Counted from the first letter of the stretch, positions 50,929-59,475 are shown. The stretch is 64,000 bases of DNA from Marinimicrococcus sp033875255 (GCA_033875255.1 JAWZSN010000001.1:124001-188000), one strand, 5' to 3'. Notes: generated by a model not told the origin, from the sequence alone. Made by a program: numbers and translations.

Positions 50929-51705
50929 ATGGTCAAGATCGCCACCTGGAACGTCAACTCGGTCAATGCCCGGCTCGCCAACATGGTCGAGTGGCTGGCC
51001 GAGGCGGCGCCGGACATCGTGCTCCTCCAGGAGATCAAGTGCGTCGACGGGGCGTTTCCGCGGCTCGCCGTCGAGCAGGTCGGGTATCATGTCGAGACGC
51101 ACGGCCAGAAGAGCTACAACGGCGTGGCCATCCTCTCGCGCCAGCCCGTCGAGGTGACCTGCCGCGGCCTGCCCGGCGACGAGAGCGACGAGCAGGCCCG
51201 CTACATCGAGGGCATCACCTGCGGGCTCAAGGTGGCGTCGATCTACCTGCCCAACGGCAATCCCCTGGGCACGCCCAAGTTCCCCTACAAGCTCGCCTGG
51301 CTGGAGCGCCTGCGGGCGCATGCGGCACGGCTTCTCGAGGGCGACGTGCCGGTGGTGCTGGGCGGCGACTACAACGTGATCCCTGAAGACCGCGACTGCC
51401 GCAACCCGGGCGAGTGGCTGGGTGATGCCCTCTTCCAGCCCGAATCGCGCCGCGCCTTTCGCGCCCTGCTCCATCTCGGCTACTACGACGCCTTCCGCAC
51501 GCTCCACCCCGAGCAGGCGGGCGCCTACACGTTCTGGGACTATCAGGGCGGCGCCTTCCAGACCGACGACGGGATCCGCATCGACCATCTGCTGCTCTCG
51601 CCGGCCGCGGCGGACCGGCTCGAGGCCTGTGAGATCCACAAGGCGCCGCGCGGGCGGCCCAAGGCTTCCGATCACACGCCGATCGTCGTGACCCTCAGCG
51701 ACTGA
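50929..51705 (+). CDS. xth: Exodeoxyribonuclease III (AP endonuclease)
   Basis: This 258-residue Mg-dependent endonuclease/exonuclease/phosphatase-fold enzyme repairs abasic sites. Motifs seen are IATWNVNSVNARL, LLQEIKCVDG (Glu ligand), YNGVAILSR, VLGGDYNVIPEDRD, RIDHLLLSP and the end ASDHTPIVV with catalytic Asp-His. AGAGAGGAACTC upstream of ATG 50929 supports the start; the longer frame from 50047 runs through the channel gene. Its last 11 bases overlap the 3' end of the minus-strand dacB. Confidence 0.94.
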   Translation: MVKIATWNVNSVNARLANMVEWLAEAAPDIVLLQEIKCVDGAFPRLAVEQVGYHVETHGQKSYNGVAILSRQPVEVTCRGLPGDESDEQARYIEGITCGLKVASIYLPNGNPLGTPKFPYKLAWLERLRAHAARLLEGDVPVVLGGDYNVIPEDRDCRNPGEWLGDALFQPESRRAFRALLHLGYYDAFRTLHPEQAGAYTFWDYQGGAFQTDDGIRIDHLLLSPAAADRLEACEIHKAPRGRPKASDHTPIVVTLSD

Positions 51706-53164
51706 GGGCGGCCACGAGTCCGATCCCGGGGCGCAGCCAACGCGCTACCAGCGCATCGGCCAGGGTCCGGGCCCTCTCGCGCCAGGGTGCCGCCACCCGG
51801 TCGGCGGCGCGCATGTCCTCTTGCTGGAGGTAGAGGGCGCGGCGCGCCGGATCGGCGATCAGCAGGGCGAAGGCGCGCGGCCTGCCGTCCGCGGGCAGGA
51901 GATAGCCGGCAAGGGCGCTCGCATAGGCCAGCGTGCCGGTCTTGCCCCAGACCCGGAGCGCCTCCTCGGGCCGGTCGAGACGCCGCGAGAGCGTACCATC
52001 GAGGCCGCTGCCGGCCATGAGCGGCAGGAGCGGGGGCAGGGCGCCGCCCGGGCGCGACTCCGCCAGCAGGCCCGCCAGCAGGCGCGGGCTCAGCCGGTCT
52101 GCCTCGGCGAGGCCCGACTGATCCACCAGCACGGCCTCGTGCCAGGGGAGGCCGGGAAGCCGGTGGCGCAGGTCGGCGAGCAGCAGCGAGGCCGCCTCGG
52201 CGGACGGCAGCGGCCGGCCGGCCAGGTGGCGTGCGGCGGACAGGCCCAGCAGCGTCGCCACCTGGTTGTTGCTGTAGCGCAGCATGCCCGAGACGATCTC
52301 CGCCACCGGCGGGCTCTCGTGGCGGGCCACGAGCTGCGCTCCGGCCGGCGCCGTGCCGCGCCTCGCCGGTGGCAGGGCGACGCCGAGCCCGCCTGCGAGG
52401 CGGCGGAACAGGCCTGCCGCGTGCAGCGCCGGATCGCTCACCGGCACGGCGCTGCGGATGCCGTTGGCGCGGACCGGCGGCAGGTCGCCGCCGCCAGGCG
52501 GCGGCACGGCATAGACGGGTCCGCCATTGCCCTCCCGGCGCAGCTCGAGCCGGTTGAAGGAGACCGAGAGCGCGCTCACCCCGGCATTGTAGGGCTCGTC
52601 GGCCGGCTGCTCCAAAGCGAGCTGCGGCACCAGCGGCAGGGCGCTGTCGTCGACGATGAAGCGACCTGTTACCCGCCGCACGCCGGTCTCGCGCAAGCGC
52701 GCCGCCAGCGCCAGCAGGTGGCGCTCCTCGAGCAGCGGGTCGCCGCCGCCGCGCAGCACGAGGTCGCCCGCGAGGATACCGCCGGCGGCGCCGGCGGTGG
52801 CGAGGAGGTCGGTGGTGAAGCGGTGCGCGGGGCCCAGGGCGGCCAGCGCGCCCGCCGCCGTCACGATCTTGACCGTCGAGGCGGGAATCAGGCCGGCGTC
52901 GGCATTGTGCTCCTCCAGCACCTCTCCGGTGGCGGCGTCCAGCACCAGATAGGCCACCTGCTCCGCGGGGAAGCCCTGGAAGGTCTGCGCGCCGGCCCGT
53001 GGCAGCGGCGGCAGCGGGACCGCTGGCAGGACATCGGGCGCAGGCGGGGCGGCCTCGACCAGCGGTGCGGGCGTTACCGCCAGGGCGGTGGCGGGAAGCG
53101 GCGGCTCGCCGCCGCAGCCGGCGAGCAGCACGAGGATGGCGGCGAGCGGGGCAAGCTTCGTCAT
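51695..53164 (-). CDS. dacB: D-alanyl-D-alanine carboxypeptidase/endopeptidase, PBP4 family, lipoprotein
   Basis: The 489-residue peptidase trims peptidoglycan cross-links in the periplasm. The N-terminus has a lipoprotein signal (LAAILVLLAGC, Cys17). The three penicillin-binding motifs are present: SxxK as Ser96-Thr-Val-Lys99 (PASTVKIV), SxN as YSNNQVATLL and KTG as WGKTGTLAYA. PBP4-type insert domains lie between the first two. The start overlaps the stop of the upstream transporter gene (ATGA on the minus strand). An unannotated beta-lactam link should not be assumed from the family alone. Confidence 0.9.
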   Translation of the reverse strand: MTKLAPLAAILVLLAGCGGEPPLPATALAVTPAPLVEAAPPAPDVLPAVPLPPLPRAGAQTFQGFPAEQVAYLVLDAATGEVLEEHNADAGLIPASTVKIVTAAGALAALGPAHRFTTDLLATAGAAGGILAGDLVLRGGGDPLLEERHLLALAARLRETGVRRVTGRFIVDDSALPLVPQLALEQPADEPYNAGVSALSVSFNRLELRREGNGGPVYAVPPPGGGDLPPVRANGIRSAVPVSDPALHAAGLFRRLAGGLGVALPPARRGTAPAGAQLVARHESPPVAEIVSGMLRYSNNQVATLLGLSAARHLAGRPLPSAEAASLLLADLRHRLPGLPWHEAVLVDQSGLAEADRLSPRLLAGLLAESRPGGALPPLLPLMAGSGLDGTLSRRLDRPEEALRVWGKTGTLAYASALAGYLLPADGRPRAFALLIADPARRALYLQQEDMRAADRVAAPWRERARTLADALVARWLRPGIGLVAALSR

Positions 53165-54354
53165 GCCGTGGCTCCGGCAGTGCGGGGGAGACGGAGGCCG
53201 GCCACGAGGGCGCCGCAGCCCACCAGCGCCAGTGCGCCCATCATCGGCAGGGCGGTGCCGCCATAGACGGCGCCGATGGCGATGCCGAGCAGCGAGGCCA
53301 GGGTGAGCTGGGCAAAGCCCATCAGGGCCGAGGCGAGGCCCGCCTTGGTGGGGAATGGGCCCAGCGCCCCGGCGGTGGCAGCGGGCAAAGCGAAGCCGGC
53401 GCCCACCATGAAGACGGCCATGGGCGCCACGATGGACGGCACCGAGGGGGGCATTGCCAGCGCAAGCGCCAGGCCGGCGAGCCCGCCCATAGCGCAGGTC
53501 AGGCCGCCGGCCCGCACCATGGTCTCGATCCCCACCCGGCCAGTGATCCGCCCGGCAATCAGTGAGCCGGCCATGTAGCCCAGGACCACGGCGGCAAAGC
53601 ACATGCCGTAGAGCTCCGGCGACAGGCCGACCACGCCGATGAGCAGGTAGGAGGAGCCCGAGATGAAGGCGAAGATCCCGCCATAGCCGAAGACCCCCAC
53701 CATCACGAAGCGGCGATAGAGCGGGTGGCCGAGCAACTCGGCATAGTTGGCGGCCAGCCGCGTCGGCGCCATGGCGTGCGGATCCTTGCGGCCGTTGGTC
53801 TCCGGCAAAAGCCGCCAGGTCCCGAGCAGTGCGAGGATGCCGAGCAGGGACAGCACCAGAAAGCACGCCCGCCAGTCGAACCACAGGGTAAGATAGCCGC
53901 CGAGGATGGGCCCGGCGGCCGGCGCCAGGGCCATGGCCGCGGCGAGATAGGCCAGCACGCGGGCGGCGTCCTGCGGCCCGTAGACGTCGCGCACCACGGC
54001 CCGGCCCAGCACCGGCCCGGCGCAGGCTCCCACCGCCTGCAGGAGCCGTAGCGCCACGAGCTGCTCGATGGTGGCGGCGAACACGCACAGCAGGCTGGCA
54101 ACGGCGTAGAGCGCGGTGCCGGCGAGCAGCAGCGGCCGCCGCCCCAGCCGGTCGGAGAGCGGGCCGTAGACGAGCTGGCTGATGGCGAAGCCCACGAGGA
54201 ACACCGAGAGGGTGAGCTGGGCGGAAGCGACGTCGGTGCCGAGATCGGCCACCAGCGAGGGCAATGCTGGCAGATAGAGGTCGGTCGAGATCGCCTGGAA
54301 GGCCACAAGCAGCGGCAAGAGCGGCAGGAAGCGGCGAGGGTCGATGGTGCTCAA
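53161..54354 (-). CDS. Bcr/CflA-family MFS drug-resistance transporter
   Basis: The 397-residue protein has about 12 hydrophobic segments. The N-terminus FLPLLPLLVAFQAISTDLYLPALPSL and the loop YGPLSDRLGRRPLLLAG (MFS motif A) are typical of the DHA1 Bcr/CflA branch, as is LRLLQAVGACAGPVLGRAVVRD. Substrate cannot be predicted. It lies upstream of dacB on the minus strand, overlapping by four bases, so it may be co-transcribed with it. It is divergent from the thiamine operon, with about 110 bases between its start and the riboswitch. Confidence 0.9.
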   Translation of the reverse strand: MSTIDPRRFLPLLPLLVAFQAISTDLYLPALPSLVADLGTDVASAQLTLSVFLVGFAISQLVYGPLSDRLGRRPLLLAGTALYAVASLLCVFAATIEQLVALRLLQAVGACAGPVLGRAVVRDVYGPQDAARVLAYLAAAMALAPAAGPILGGYLTLWFDWRACFLVLSLLGILALLGTWRLLPETNGRKDPHAMAPTRLAANYAELLGHPLYRRFVMVGVFGYGGIFAFISGSSYLLIGVVGLSPELYGMCFAAVVLGYMAGSLIAGRITGRVGIETMVRAGGLTCAMGGLAGLALALAMPPSVPSIVAPMAVFMVGAGFALPAATAGALGPFPTKAGLASALMGFAQLTLASLLGIAIGAVYGGTALPMMGALALVGCGALVAGLRLPRTAGATA

Positions 54355-54434
54355 GGGAGCCCTTCCGGAGGGGAGACGGCAGGCAGCACCCGGTTTAGTG
54401 CCGCTGCTGTCGGTCCGCCAGCCCCGCGGCCCCT

Positions 54435-54463
54435 TGCCCTGCGGGTCCGGGGGGCCTACCTAA
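54435..54463 (+). promoter_or_regulatory. Candidate promoter of the thiamine operon
   Basis: TTGCCC at 54435-54440 and TACCTA at 54458-54463 stand 17 bases apart, 11 bases before the riboswitch. The same TTGCC...TACCTA pattern precedes pccB. The -10 element has a poor consensus score, so it is supported mainly by position. Confidence 0.35.
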
Positions 54464-54473
54464 GCTGTGTCTC

Positions 54474-54570
54474 ATCGGGGTGTCCGGGCTTTTTGCGTCC
54501 GGGCTGAGAGGCGCCAGTGGCGCGACCCGCAGAACCTGATCCGGCTCATACCGGCGAAGGGAACTGAGAT
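54474..54570 (+). promoter_or_regulatory. TPP (THI-element) riboswitch
   Basis: The conserved thiamine pyrophosphate aptamer is readable: CATCGGGGTG near the start, GGGCTGAGAG at about 54502-54511, ACCCGCAGAACCTGATC, CCGGCTCATACCGG and CGAAGGGAACTGAG at the end. These are the thi-box elements that clamp the pyrimidine and diphosphate of TPP. It is followed by a hairpin over the thiM ribosome-binding site, annotated separately, indicating control of translation rather than of termination. Confidence 0.93.
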
Positions 54571-54574
54571 GCGC

Positions 54575-54627
54575 GAGAGCATCCCTCGGCATGGCACTTC
54601 CCTCGACGGCCCGCTTGCGAGGGATGC
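54575..54627 (+). promoter_or_regulatory. Riboswitch expression platform: hairpin masking the thiM ribosome-binding site
   Basis: GCATCCCTCG at 54580-54589 is the exact complement of CGAGGGATGC at 54618-54627, a 10-bp perfect stem immediately before the ATG at 54628. The Shine-Dalgarno GAGGGA (54619-54624) is inside the 3' arm. A CGAG at 54575-54578 can alternatively pair with CTCG at 54586-54589, a possible anti-sequester. The simplest reading is that TPP binding favours the masked form and blocks translation of thiM. Confidence 0.75.
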
Positions 54628-55398
54628 ATGTCCGCCTGTTCCCGGCCCGACTGGCTCGAGACCGTCGCCACCCCGCTGACGCGGCTGCGCGCCGAGCGGC
54701 CGCGCGTCCATGTCCTCACCAACTTCGTTGCGATGAACGTCTCGGCCAACGTGCTCCTGGCGCTGGGGGCGGTGCCGAGCATGACCTTCCGCGCCGATAC
54801 GGTGGCCGATTTCGTGCGCAGTGCCCGGGCACTGGTGGTCAATCTCGGCATGCTCGACCCGGAGCGCGAGGCCGCCATCGGCCAGGCGGTGCCGGCCGCC
54901 TCGGTACTGGGCCTACCCTGGGTTCTCGACCCGGTGAAGGTCGAGCGCAGCGGCCCGCGCCGCGACCTTGCCCTGCGCCTGCTGCGTATGCGGCCCGCGG
55001 TGCTGCGCGCCAACGCCGCCGAGGTCGAGACGCTGGCCGGGCTGAAGGGCCGGGAAGGTGCCGAGCGCCTCGCCCGCGAGTTCGACTGCGTCGTGGCGCT
55101 CACCGGCGCGACCGACATCGTCACCGACGGCGAGCAGACCGTCCAGCTTGCCGGCGGCAGCCCGCTCATGGACCGGGTCACCGCCATGGGCTGTGCCGCC
55201 TCGGCGGTGGTCGGCGCCTTCCTGGCGGTCGAGCGGGATGCCTTCGGCGCGGCGTTGGCCGCACTGGCCTCGTTTGCCGCGGCCGGCGGGATCGCTGCGG
55301 GGCGGGCGCGCGGGCCGGGCAGCTTCGAGCCGGAGCTTTTGGACGCGCTGTTCGCCCTCGAGCCGGGGCAGATCATGGAGAAGGTGGAGTTTCGATGA
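54628..55398 (+). CDS. thiM: Hydroxyethylthiazole kinase
   Basis: ThiM (256 residues) phosphorylates the salvaged thiazole moiety. It has the ribokinase-like pattern: RPRVHVLTNFVAMNVSANVLLALGAVPSM, LGMLDPEREAAI, VLDPVKVERSGPR and TAMGCAASAVVGAFLAV, which holds the GC-containing phosphate-binding loop. It is the first gene of the operon, under the TPP riboswitch and a masked ribosome-binding site (GAGGGA). Its stop codon overlaps the thiE start (ATGA), implying coupling. Confidence 0.94.
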   Translation: MSACSRPDWLETVATPLTRLRAERPRVHVLTNFVAMNVSANVLLALGAVPSMTFRADTVADFVRSARALVVNLGMLDPEREAAIGQAVPAASVLGLPWVLDPVKVERSGPRRDLALRLLRMRPAVLRANAAEVETLAGLKGREGAERLAREFDCVVALTGATDIVTDGEQTVQLAGGSPLMDRVTAMGCAASAVVGAFLAVERDAFGAALAALASFAAAGGIAAGRARGPGSFEPELLDALFALEPGQIMEKVEFR

Positions 55399-56063
55399 GC
55401 AAGGGTCTCGATCTTTCCGTCTACGCGGTGCTCGACCCGGCACGCTGCCGCGGCCGCGATCCCGTGGCCCTCGCGGCGGCCGCGGCGCGCGGCGGCGCCA
55501 CCCTCGTCCAGCTGCGCGACAAGACCAGCTCCACCCGCGCGCTGGTGACGCTGGCACGTGCCGTCAAGGAGGCGCTCGATCCGCACGGTGTGCCGCTCCT
55601 GATCAACGACCGGATCGACGTGGCGCTGGCCGCCGGTGCAGCCGGCGCGCATGTCGGGCAGAGCGACATGGACCCGCGCGACGCGCGCCGCCTGCTGGGC
55701 CCGGATGCGATCCTGGGCGTCACCCTTCATCATGCGAGGGAGGCCGAAGGGCTCGAGCCGGGCCTTGCGGACTATGCCGGCATGGGCCCGGTCTTCGTCA
55801 CCCAGAGCAAGGACCCGGGCGACCCGCCGCTGGGGCCGTCCGGCCTGGCGCGGCTGATCGGCGGGGTCCGCGAGCAGCTGCCGGGCCTGCCCTGCTGCGG
55901 CATTGCGGGTGTCGATCACACCAACGCCGCCTCGGTGATCGAGGCCGGCGCCGACGGCGTCGCGGTCATCTCCGACATCTTCATGGAAGAGGATGTCGAG
56001 GCGGCGACGGCGCGCCTGCGCGATGCCGTGCGCCCGGCCCTTGCAGGGAGGAGCACGCCGTGA
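55395..56063 (+). CDS. thiE: Thiamine-phosphate synthase
   Basis: ThiE (222 residues) joins HMP-PP and thiazole phosphate to give thiamine phosphate. TIM-barrel segments: GGATLVQLRDKTSSTRALV, PLLINDRIDVALAAGAAGAHVGQSDM, GPVFVTQSKDPGDPPLG, CGIAGVDHTNAASVIEAGADGVAVISDIF. The substrate phosphate-binding glycines are present. It overlaps thiM by four bases and thiD by four (GTG overlapping TGA), so the three salvage enzymes are made in series. Confidence 0.93.
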   Translation: MSKGLDLSVYAVLDPARCRGRDPVALAAAAARGGATLVQLRDKTSSTRALVTLARAVKEALDPHGVPLLINDRIDVALAAGAAGAHVGQSDMDPRDARRLLGPDAILGVTLHHAREAEGLEPGLADYAGMGPVFVTQSKDPGDPPLGPSGLARLIGGVREQLPGLPCCGIAGVDHTNAASVIEAGADGVAVISDIFMEEDVEAATARLRDAVRPALAGRSTP

Positions 56064-56872
56064 CTGCCACCGCGCTCACCATCGCCGGCTCCGACAGCGG
56101 CGGCGGGGCAGGCATCCAGGCCGACATCAAGACCTTCTCCGCCCTGGGCGTCTATGGCTGCTCGGCGATCTGCGCGCTGACCGCCCAGAATACGAGGGGT
56201 GTGCAGGACATCTTCCCGGTGAGCCCGGCATTCGTGGCCCGGCAGATCGACGCGGTGTTCGAGGATATCGAGGTGCACGCGGTCAAGATCGGCATGCTGG
56301 GCACGCCCGAGATCATCGGTGCGGTGGCTGCCGGGCTGCGGCGCTGGACGCCGCGCCATGTGGTGCTCGACCCGGTGATGGTCGCCAAAGGCGGCGACCG
56401 GCTGCTCCAGGAGGAGGCGGTGGCGGCGCTGACGCAGGCGCTGCTGCCGCTGGCCACGGTGATCACGCCCAACCTGCCCGAGGCCGCTGTGCTGCTGGGC
56501 GAGGAGGATGTGACGGACCGGGCGGCCATGCCGGGGGCCGCCGCCCGGCTGCAGGCCCTGGGCGCCCGCAGCGTACTTCTCAAGGGCGGCCATCTCGAGG
56601 GTGCCGACAGTCCGGACCTCCTGCTGCACGAGGGCGAGGAGATCTGGCTCGACGGGAGGCGCATCGTCACCCGCAACACTCACGGCACCGGTTGCACCCT
56701 GTCCTCGGCGATCGCCGCCCTGCTGGCCCGCGGCCTGCCGCTGCCGGCGGCGGTGCACGACGCCAAGCGCTGGCTCGAGGGCGCCATCGCTGCCGCAGAC
56801 GGGCTGGGGATCGGCCATGGCCACGGCCCGGTCCATCACTTCCACGCCCTCTGGCCCCATCTGGAGGAATAG
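56060..56872 (+). CDS. thiD: Hydroxymethylpyrimidine/phosphomethylpyrimidine kinase
   Basis: ThiD (270 residues) phosphorylates HMP and HMP-P to HMP-PP. The GTG at 56060, overlapping the thiE stop, has GGGAGGAG upstream. LTIAGSDSGGGAGIQADIKTFSALG is the family signature; DPVMVAKGGDRLL, LLKGGHL and THGTGCTLSSAIAALLARG complete the active site. The operon now covers both halves of salvage: thiazole (thiM) and pyrimidine (thiD), joined by thiE. Confidence 0.95.
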   Translation: MTATALTIAGSDSGGGAGIQADIKTFSALGVYGCSAICALTAQNTRGVQDIFPVSPAFVARQIDAVFEDIEVHAVKIGMLGTPEIIGAVAAGLRRWTPRHVVLDPVMVAKGGDRLLQEEAVAALTQALLPLATVITPNLPEAAVLLGEEDVTDRAAMPGAAARLQALGARSVLLKGGHLEGADSPDLLLHEGEEIWLDGRRIVTRNTHGTGCTLSSAIAALLARGLPLPAAVHDAKRWLEGAIAAADGLGIGHGHGPVHHFHALWPHLEE

Positions 56873-56874
56873 CG

Positions 56875-57951
56875 ATGAGCACTACCACCCGCCGCGCCGC
56901 CCTGGGCCTCGCCGGCGCCGCCACGCTGGCGGCGCCGGCCGTGCTGCGCGCCCAGGAGACGCGCACCTGGCGCATGGTGACCTCATGGCCGCGCGACCTG
57001 CCGGGACCGGGCATGAACGCGCGGCGCCTCGCCGAGCGCATCGGCCAGATGAGCGGCGGCAGGCTGGTGGTGAAGCTCTATTCTGCCGGCGAGCTGGTAC
57101 CTGCCCTCCAAGTCTTCGACGCGGTCTATAGCGGTACCGCCGAGATGGCCCACAGCGCCTCCCTCTACTGGACCGGCAAGGCCCGCGCCGCCGCCTTCTT
57201 CACCACCATCCCCTTCGGCCTGACGCCGCAGGAGCACATCGCCTGGATCGAGCATGGCGGCGGCCAGGAGCTGTGGGACGAGCTCTACGAGCCGTTCGGC
57301 ATCAAGCCCTTCATGGCGGGCAGCTCCGGCATGCAGATGGGCGGCTGGTTCCGCAAGCCGTTGCAGGGTCTGGCCGACCTTGCCGGCCTCAAGATCCGCG
57401 CCGTGGGCCTGAGCGCCGATCTGTTCCGGCGGCTGGGGGCCCTGCCGGTGGTGCTGGGGGTGCCCGACATCTACGCAGCGCTCCAGACCGGCGCTGTCGA
57501 CGGCGTCGAGTTCCTGGGCCCCTCCAGCGACCGCGCGCAAGGCTTCCAGCAGGTAGCCTCGCATTATTACTGGCCGACCTTCACCAAGCCCAACGGCACC
57601 GCCGAGTGCCTGGTCTCGCGCGAGGCCTGGGACGGGCTGCCGCCCGATCTCAGGGCGGTGATCGCCAATGCCTGTGCGGCCGAGAACCAGTTCACCCTGA
57701 CCGAGAGCGACTGGCGCAACGCCGAGGCGCTGGAGGCGCTGGTGGGCGGGGGCGGGGTCCAGCTTCATCCCTGGCCCGGCGACATCGTCGCGGCGGCGCG
57801 CCTTGCCGCCGAGGACCTGCTGGCGGCGTTCGAGGCCGCCGGCGGCATCGACGCCAGGATCCACGATTCCTATGTGGCGGCACGCCGCCGCGCGCAGCTC
57901 TGGGCGCGCGCCTCGACGCGGGCCTATCTCGAGGCGCGCGGCGTTGCCTGA
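56875..57951 (+). CDS. Orphan TRAP-type solute-binding protein (DctP/TakP-like) in the thiamine operon
   Basis: The 358-residue protein begins with a twin-arginine-type signal (TTRRAALGLAGAATLAAPAVLRA). The mature part has the TRAP-binding fold: WRMVTSWPRDLPGPG, the conserved arginine segment KIRAVGLSADLFRRLG and IYAALQTGAVDGVEFLGP, resembling the TakP alpha-keto-acid-type branch. No DctQ/DctM membrane subunits are in the window. It starts two bases after thiD and ends inside the start of the ABC ATPase gene, so it lies within the thiamine transcription unit. Whether it binds a thiamine precursor or something else is unknown. Confidence 0.87.
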   Translation: MSTTTRRAALGLAGAATLAAPAVLRAQETRTWRMVTSWPRDLPGPGMNARRLAERIGQMSGGRLVVKLYSAGELVPALQVFDAVYSGTAEMAHSASLYWTGKARAAAFFTTIPFGLTPQEHIAWIEHGGGQELWDELYEPFGIKPFMAGSSGMQMGGWFRKPLQGLADLAGLKIRAVGLSADLFRRLGALPVVLGVPDIYAALQTGAVDGVEFLGPSSDRAQGFQQVASHYYWPTFTKPNGTAECLVSREAWDGLPPDLRAVIANACAAENQFTLTESDWRNAEALEALVGGGGVQLHPWPGDIVAAARLAAEDLLAAFEAAGGIDARIHDSYVAARRRAQLWARASTRAYLEARGVA

Positions 57952-58702
57952 GCCGGCACCCGCCATCCATCTGCGGATCGACCGGCTCGCCTGGGAGGAG
58001 GGGATCCTGTTCGAGGATCTCGATCTCTCCTTCCCGGCGGGCCGCTGGTCCTGCCTCCTCGGTCCCTCGGGCTGCGGCAAGACCACGCTCCTGCGGCTGG
58101 TGGCGGGCCTGCTCGAAGGCGGCGAGGCAAGGGCCTCCGACGGCCGCCCGCTGGATGGCCGGATCGCCTATATGGCGCAGTCCGACCTGCTGCTGCCCTG
58201 GCTGACGGTGCGCGAGAACCTGGTCCTCGGACCGCGGCTGCGCGGTGCCGGCCGCGCCTTGATGCGGGATGCGCGCGAGCGGGCGGCCGAGCTCCTCGGC
58301 CAGGTGGGCCTCGCCGCCTATGCCGAGGCACTGCCGCAGACCCTTTCCGGCGGCATGCGCCAGCGCGCGGCGCTGGCCCGCACCCTCGTCGAGGACCGGC
58401 CGGTGGTGCTGATGGACGAGCCCTTCTCGGCTCTCGACACGGTCAGCCGCCACCGGCTGCAGGAGCTGGCCGCAAGGCTGCTGGCCGACCGCACCGTGCT
58501 GCTGGTGACCCACAACCCGCTGGAGGCCCTGCGGCTGGGTCATCAGCTCTTCGTCCTTGGCGGCAGGCCCACCCGGGTGCAGGGGCCGCTGATCCCGGAG
58601 GGCGCGCCGCCGCGCCCGGCCGGCGATGCCGCCGTGCTGCGCCTGCAAGGCGCGCTGCTCGACCAGCTCGTCGCTTCGGCGGCCCTCACGGAGGCGGCAT
58701 GA
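57944..58702 (+). CDS. thiZ: ABC transporter ATP-binding protein, thiamine precursor uptake (ThiZ-like)
   Basis: The 252-residue ATPase has Walker A GPSGCGKTTLL, Q-loop AYMAQSDLLLPWL, signature LSGGMRQRAALAR and Walker B VVLMDEPFSALD. It is of the nitrate/taurine/aliphatic-sulfonate-type importer branch used by ThiXYZ. There is no ATG: the TTG at 57944 overlaps the previous gene's stop, with GAGG nine bases before. ThiZ is assigned by position between thiD and the NMT1/ThiY-type binding protein. Confidence 0.85.
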   Translation: MPEPAPAIHLRIDRLAWEEGILFEDLDLSFPAGRWSCLLGPSGCGKTTLLRLVAGLLEGGEARASDGRPLDGRIAYMAQSDLLLPWLTVRENLVLGPRLRGAGRALMRDARERAAELLGQVGLAAYAEALPQTLSGGMRQRAALARTLVEDRPVVLMDEPFSALDTVSRHRLQELAARLLADRTVLLVTHNPLEALRLGHQLFVLGGRPTRVQGPLIPEGAPPRPAGDAAVLRLQGALLDQLVASAALTEAA

Positions 58703-59433
58703 GGCTCGTGCGCGCCCTGGTGACGGCAGGGGGGCTGCTGGCGCTCTGGCAGCTGATCGTCTGGGCTACCGAGGCGCCGCCCTACATCCTGCCGGCCCCG
58801 GACCGCGTGGCCGCGGCGTTCGTGGCGCGCATCGACCTGCTGCTCGCCAACGCCTGGGTGACGGCGCTGGAGATCGTCCTGGGGATCGTCATCGGCACGC
58901 TGCTGGGGACCGCCTCGGCGCTGCTGCTGGCGAGCTTCGCGCCGCTGCGCCGCTGGCTCCTGCCGGTGCTGGTGATGACCCAGGCCCTGCCGGTCTTCGC
59001 GCTGGCGCCGATCCTCGTCCTGTGGCTGGGCTACGGCCTCGCCTCCAAGGTCGCGATGGCGGTGCTCATCATCTTCTTCCCGGTGACCGCGGCCTTTCTC
59101 GACGGGCTGGCGCGCACCTCGCCGGGCTGGCTCGAGCTTGCCCGCACCATGAACGCCAGCCCGGGCGCCATGCTCTGGCACATCCGCGTGCCGGCGGCCC
59201 TGCCGGCCCTGGCCTCGGGCATCCGCGTGGCGGCGGCGGTGGCGCCGATCGGGGCCGTGGTCGGCGAGTGGGTCGGCTCCTCGGCGGGGCTCGGCTACCT
59301 CATGCTCCAGGCCAACGGCCGTATGCAGGTGGACCTCATGTTCGCCGCTCTCCTCCTGCTCTGCGCCATGGCGCTGCTGCTCTATTTCGCACTTGACCAC
59401 GGCCTGCGCCGCCTGACGCGCTGGCAGGCCTGA
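58699..59433 (+). CDS. thiX: ABC transporter permease, thiamine precursor uptake (ThiX-like)
   Basis: The 244-residue inner-membrane permease has about six membrane segments and the typical EAA-like loop GLARTSPGWLELARTMNASPGAMLWHIRVPAALPALASGIRVA. It is of the SsuC/TauC/NrtB type. The ATG overlaps the ATPase stop (ATGA). It precedes the substrate-binding protein, completing the ThiX-ThiY-ThiZ importer. Specificity for the pyrimidine precursor is inferred from the operon and the ThiY-like partner. Confidence 0.87.
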   Translation: MRLVRALVTAGGLLALWQLIVWATEAPPYILPAPDRVAAAFVARIDLLLANAWVTALEIVLGIVIGTLLGTASALLLASFAPLRRWLLPVLVMTQALPVFALAPILVLWLGYGLASKVAMAVLIIFFPVTAAFLDGLARTSPGWLELARTMNASPGAMLWHIRVPAALPALASGIRVAAAVAPIGAVVGEWVGSSAGLGYLMLQANGRMQVDLMFAALLLLCAMALLLYFALDHGLRRLTRWQA

Positions 59434-59475
59434 TGCGACATGTTCCTGCTCAACGGGATCGAAGGGAGATCCGCG

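Noticed and set aside
54467..54679. Open frame across the TPP riboswitch
   Set aside because: It overlaps the structured aptamer and thiM start, and its product has no recognisable features.
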